Notes under the pieces: model-generated
Databases searched by the model: none
Seen by the model: the letters and a program-made list of their open reading frames with translations, nothing else
What the model was told of the DNA's origin: nothing
Program-made: the position numbers and the translations under genes
Shown: one piece after another, positions 3,713 to 6,350 of the stretch
Layout of the letters: every line of letters begins with the position of its first letter
Position numbering within the stretch: the stretch's first letter is position 1
Assembly: GCA_902799875.1 (NCBI GenBank)
Contig: CADCCH010000066.1
Location: forward strand, 1-6,350
Source: an uncultured Bacteroidales bacterium
GTDB lineage: Bacteria; Bacteroidota; Bacteroidia; Bacteroidales; Paludibacteraceae
Direction: 5' to 3'
Length of the DNA stretch: 6,350 bases

Positions 3713-6350
3713 GGTATCAGTCTCTTCTCCGTCCATTTCCGATCTCCCTGCTCATAGCGGTAGAGATACACTCCGTGTGACACTTGGTTTTCCTGTACCG
3801 GTACACCATGACTATCGTAGATCCGCACGCGAACCGGCTCTTCCACCTGCGGTTTTCCGATCTCCAAGATATTCGACCAGATCGTCTGACCGTTATCCAT
3901 CTCTACCCGCAGTTGGAATCGTCCGCAGAGCTCGTTCTGCTCGGAGTAATCATCGCCGTTAGCACCGGGTATCGGGACTTCGTTTTTGTACCATTGATAC
4001 GTACGCGCTGAACTTTGAGGGAAGAAACGAGCCAAAGTCACATTGTCCAACAACAACTGCCAGTTGTATTTATTGACGATGATCTGCCACAATTTCTCGC
4101 AATGGAACGTATCCAGACGCAGCACATAGTTCGTACCGGTACACTCCGTCCATTTCGGGTGTGGCATTTCCCGTTCTTGCGTCTCTGCGTGTTCAAAGAC
4201 AAAAGTTTGACCGCCTATCGTCCACGTAAAAGGCATCAAGGTGTCGCAAACCGTGGTGTCCGCAGTGATAGTCACCACATTGGGGCAACACACTTGTGTA
4301 CCTAAAGCCAGTACACGGAGCAGACTGTCGCAACCGAGTTCGTTCTTATACAGAATCTCATAGGTAGCAGGTTCTGTAAACAGCGTATCCCGCCAGCGGT
4401 ACGGCATCAGCGTGTCGCAAACCGTGGTGTCAGCAGTAATAGTGATCAACTCCGGGCAAGGCGGTACAGGCGGCTCGCAATGTTCCGTGGCTACGTGTAA
4501 CTCATAGTAGATACTATCAAATCCGCAGTGACTATATACCGTGTCGCGCAGGGTGTCTGCGAGGACGAACTCCTTTCCGCGCCATGCGATCTGATCGATG
4601 GTATCGCATACCGTCGTGTCTGTCCGTATCGTGTCCGGTGTCATGCAAAGACGAATCTCGATGTCGTCCAGCGCAAAATCATTGCCGTTACCATTGGTCA
4701 CATTGTTGTAAATAGTAAGCCGGACAGCGGGTATACCGGTCGGCACAATGAAATTCATACCCACCAGATACCATGGTGATGAATACTGCCAATCGGTCTT
4801 AACGGCTAAGTCCTCCGCAAACGGAATCTGCTGCGTGTTCTTTTCCACCAAGGTCTCACCTGTCTGTGGATTCGTCAGCACGAACTTCAGACAAGGAGCA
4901 ATAACCGGCCCCCTGTTTCGGGTGTACCAATCGTATTGAAACCATGTGAACACATTTGCCACATAGGCGCTGAAAGTCAATTCGATACCTTCGCAAAGAC
5001 CGCTTATCTCCGTTTGGTAGAACTGCTGATTACCTCCGCTACCGTCTATCTCCATAAAATACCCACGAGAGTAATCGTTCGGATAGGTATGGTCATCCTG
5101 AATGTACCATTGGGAGCGATAGGTGGATTGGTCCGCACCGGGCAAAGACCATCCGGTGGTATCGCCGTTACAGTAACCGGATTTGGTGACAATATATTTG
5201 CCGGAACCCATACTACGGAAAACGTCATTGGTTACCTGCGTATAACTCATGCCCGGCACGGGGTTGGTACCTACCCTCGGATCGGACGGGTCATTGCCGC
5301 CAAAATCCTCACGGAAAAGGAGTATGCCGTCCATACAAAGTTCTTCTACGGGCGGTTCCGGCGGCTCACATTCGTTCACTCTCAGTCGGAAGGGTTCACT
5401 CATCGCACGGCAGTTGACGCTCTCTATAGTACCGTCTCCGGAGACGGCTACTTTATACCAACCTGAATCGGTTTTCTGGATGGTGCTGAAAGTGAGAATT
5501 CCTCCGTTGAAACCGGATATTTCTGACCATGTGACGCTGTCCGTAGAGTGCCACCATTTATAGGCTAAAGGTTCGGCAAACGTACCATCGTTGGTAAAGT
5601 TGGCGGTGAGGGTGGTCGCTGTGTTTTCGCACACTTCCGGCTCTCCTTCTATCGTCACCGGCGGAGCGCAGAGGTGGATCTCGATATCGTCCAACGCAAA
5701 GTCATTACCGCTGCCGTTACTGGAAACATTATTATAAATAGTGAGTTTCACTTGATTGGTGTTATCCGGCACGGTGAAGTTCATACCGATGAGCTGCCAA
5801 TGTGCAGAATACTGCCAACACGAATTATCTCCGATAAAAGCGGAGTCAAATGGTATATCGCCGGTGTCATATGTAGCCAGTTCTGTACCCAAAGATGGAT
5901 CAGTCAGCACAAACTTCATCCGCGGACAGATATCATGCCGGTTAGGGTTCATATAATGTCCCCAAGTCATGACATTCGCTACATAAGCGGAGAATGTGAG
6001 ACGCGAACCGGGGCAGAGACCTTCTATCGTGGTGGTATAGAAAGGCGCATTATCCCCTTTTCCGTCTATCTGCAACAGATATCCTTTTGTCTTGTCGTTC
6101 GGATAAGTGTGGTCATCCATAATATGCCATTGTCCTCCATTTTGGTATCCCTGTTTGGTTACCAGAAACTTTCCACTACTCATTCCACTTGTCCGGCTCA
6201 AACAGGGAAAATAACCGGAGGACATGCCAAATACAGCCGCCCGCGCAGCGTCGGCATCAGAAATCACTTCCGGATCACTCGGATCATTGCCGCCGAAATC
6301 CTCCCGGAAAAGGAGTATGCCGTCCATACAAAGTTCTTCTACGGGCGGTT
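3709..6350 (-). CDS. Large modular secreted surface protein with probable T9SS C-terminal domain, 5' end outside window
   Basis: The frame is open to the window edge. The ATG at 6327 is not a true start: the same sequence (VEELCMDGILLFREDFGG) occurs inside the protein at 5349-5296, and in-frame PPVEELC codons precede it. Counting from that Met, residues 1-220 and 332-561 are two copies of a jelly-roll-like unit (DDHTYPND, LTFSAYVANV, FALDDIEI.LC). Residues 221-320 are Ig-like (YKWWHSTDSVTW, DSGWYKVAVSGDG). Residues 570-755 carry three 'DTTVCDT' repeats, and 777-823 form another Ig-like strand set (YQWYKNEVPIPGA). Residues 830-872 (VRVRIYDSHGVPV, GVYLYRYEQGD, EKRLIP) resemble a type A T9SS sorting domain. 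I infer export across the outer membrane and display or release, with an adhesive or glycan-binding role. No catalytic motif is visible. It overlaps the next gene by ATGA. Confidence 0.85.
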   Translation of the reverse strand, partial: PPVEELCMDGILLFREDFGGNDPSDPEVISDADAARAAVFGMSSGYFPCLSRTSGMSSGKFLVTKQGYQNGGQWHIMDDHTYPNDKTKGYLLQIDGKGDNAPFYTTTIEGLCPGSRLTFSAYVANVMTWGHYMNPNRHDICPRMKFVLTDPSLGTELATYDTGDIPFDSAFIGDNSCWQYSAHWQLIGMNFTVPDNTNQVKLTIYNNVSSNGSGNDFALDDIEIHLCAPPVTIEGEPEVCENTATTLTANFTNDGTFAEPLAYKWWHSTDSVTWSEISGFNGGILTFSTIQKTDSGWYKVAVSGDGTIESVNCRAMSEPFRLRVNECEPPEPPVEELCMDGILLFREDFGGNDPSDPRVGTNPVPGMSYTQVTNDVFRSMGSGKYIVTKSGYCNGDTTGWSLPGADQSTYRSQWYIQDDHTYPNDYSRGYFMEIDGSGGNQQFYQTEISGLCEGIELTFSAYVANVFTWFQYDWYTRNRGPVIAPCLKFVLTNPQTGETLVEKNTQQIPFAEDLAVKTDWQYSSPWYLVGMNFIVPTGIPAVRLTIYNNVTNGNGNDFALDDIEIRLCMTPDTIRTDTTVCDTIDQIAWRGKEFVLADTLRDTVYSHCGFDSIYYELHVATEHCEPPVPPCPELITITADTTVCDTLMPYRWRDTLFTEPATYEILYKNELGCDSLLRVLALGTQVCCPNVVTITADTTVCDTLMPFTWTIGGQTFVFEHAETQEREMPHPKWTECTGTNYVLRLDTFHCEKLWQIIVNKYNWQLLLDNVTLARFFPQSSARTYQWYKNEVPIPGANGDDYSEQNELCGRFQLRVEMDNGQTIWSNILEIGKPQVEEPVRVRIYDSHGVPVQENQVSHGVYLYRYEQGDRKWTEKRLIP
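4232..4443 (-). repeat. Near-identical 41-nt repeats coding for 'ITADTTVCDTLMP'
   Basis: Bases 4232-4272 and 4403-4443 match with four mismatches at an offset of 171 bases (57 codons). Both encode TITADTTVCDTLMP-like segments. A third, more diverged copy (RTDTTVCDT) lies near 4595-4626. Such Cys-Asp-Ser/Thr repeat blocks are common in Bacteroidetes T9SS cargo proteins near their C-terminus. Confidence 0.8.
4645..5357 (-). repeat. Surface-protein module A, copy 2 (jelly-roll-like)
   Basis: This copy runs from the PPVEELC linker and MDGILLF (5334) to FALDDIEIRLC (ending 4645). Its 5' boundary is nearly identical in DNA to copy 1: 5288-5357 matches 6281-6350 with three mismatches, and the last 46 bases match exactly. 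The interior has diverged clearly. The offset between copies is 993 bases (331 codons), covering one module A plus one Ig-like domain. Confidence 0.8.
5668..6350 (-). repeat. Surface-protein module A, copy 1 (jelly-roll-like)
   Basis: From the MDGILLFREDFGGNDPSDP start (6327) to FALDDIEIHLC (ending 5668), with the preceding PPVEELC linker reaching the window edge. Shared landmarks with copy 2 are SGKxxVTKxGY, QWxIxDDHTYPND, GLCxGxxLTFSAYVANVxTW, KFVLTxP, GMNFxVP and LTIYNNV. The strand pattern and the DFALDDI ending suggest a galactose-binding-like or carbohydrate-binding-like fold. That is inferred from pattern only. Confidence 0.75.

Noticed and set aside
4936..5466. 176-codon open frame on the plus strand
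   Set aside because: It is antisense to the modular surface protein, whose repeats and domains explain the sequence. It has no motif of its own.
6325..6327. ATG as the start of the large surface protein
   Set aside because: The same MDGILLF segment is internal at 5334, the frame stays open upstream with the PPVEELC linker, and there is no signal peptide.

Overview
The window comes from a member of the Bacteroidota, most likely Bacteroidales. The evidence is Bacteroidetes-type promoters (a -33 TTTG with a TAnnTTTG -7 box), a large repetitive secreted protein ending in what looks like a type IX secretion (T9SS) sorting domain, small outer-membrane beta-barrels, a tRNA gene without an encoded CCA, and A-rich rather than Shine-Dalgarno-like leaders. 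Every gene I can support lies on the minus strand, so biological order runs from high to low coordinates. Long plus-strand open frames are shadows.

Region 1 (6350-2932): a large modular cell-surface or secreted protein, open at the window edge, made of repeated jelly-roll-like units, an Ig-like unit, 'DTTVCDT' repeats and a C-terminal sorting-like domain. Its stop overlaps by 4 nt (ATGA) the start of a small outer-membrane barrel gene, so the two are probably translationally coupled. The barrel gene is broken: its frame is lost near 3524-3535, probably through an internal deletion. A clear intrinsic terminator follows at 2932-2954.

Region 2 (2912-700): a well-formed promoter drives rfbC - rfbD - DUF2461 gene - tRNA-Arg(CCT). 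RfbC and RfbD are the epimerase and reductase that finish dTDP-L-rhamnose synthesis. rfbC has lost roughly 60 internal codons, including the catalytic His segment, and the reading frame. rfbD is open but about four residues short before its STDYVF strand. The DUF2461 gene looks intact, and the tRNA starts 8 nt after its stop.

Region 3 (699-1): a 126-nt spacer with a 16-nt tandem repeat, a 21/22-nt direct repeat and a probable -7 box. It is followed by the 5' 191 codons of another outer-membrane barrel protein, which runs out of the window. This gene is easy to miss because it has no stop in the window.

The most notable pattern is three deletion-like lesions (barrel, rfbC, rfbD) within about 1.4 kb, while the genes on either side look intact. 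It may be real decay or an assembly or strain-mixing artefact. I see no CRISPR array, insertion sequence, phage gene or convincing new defence system. No gene-free stretch exceeds 300 bases.
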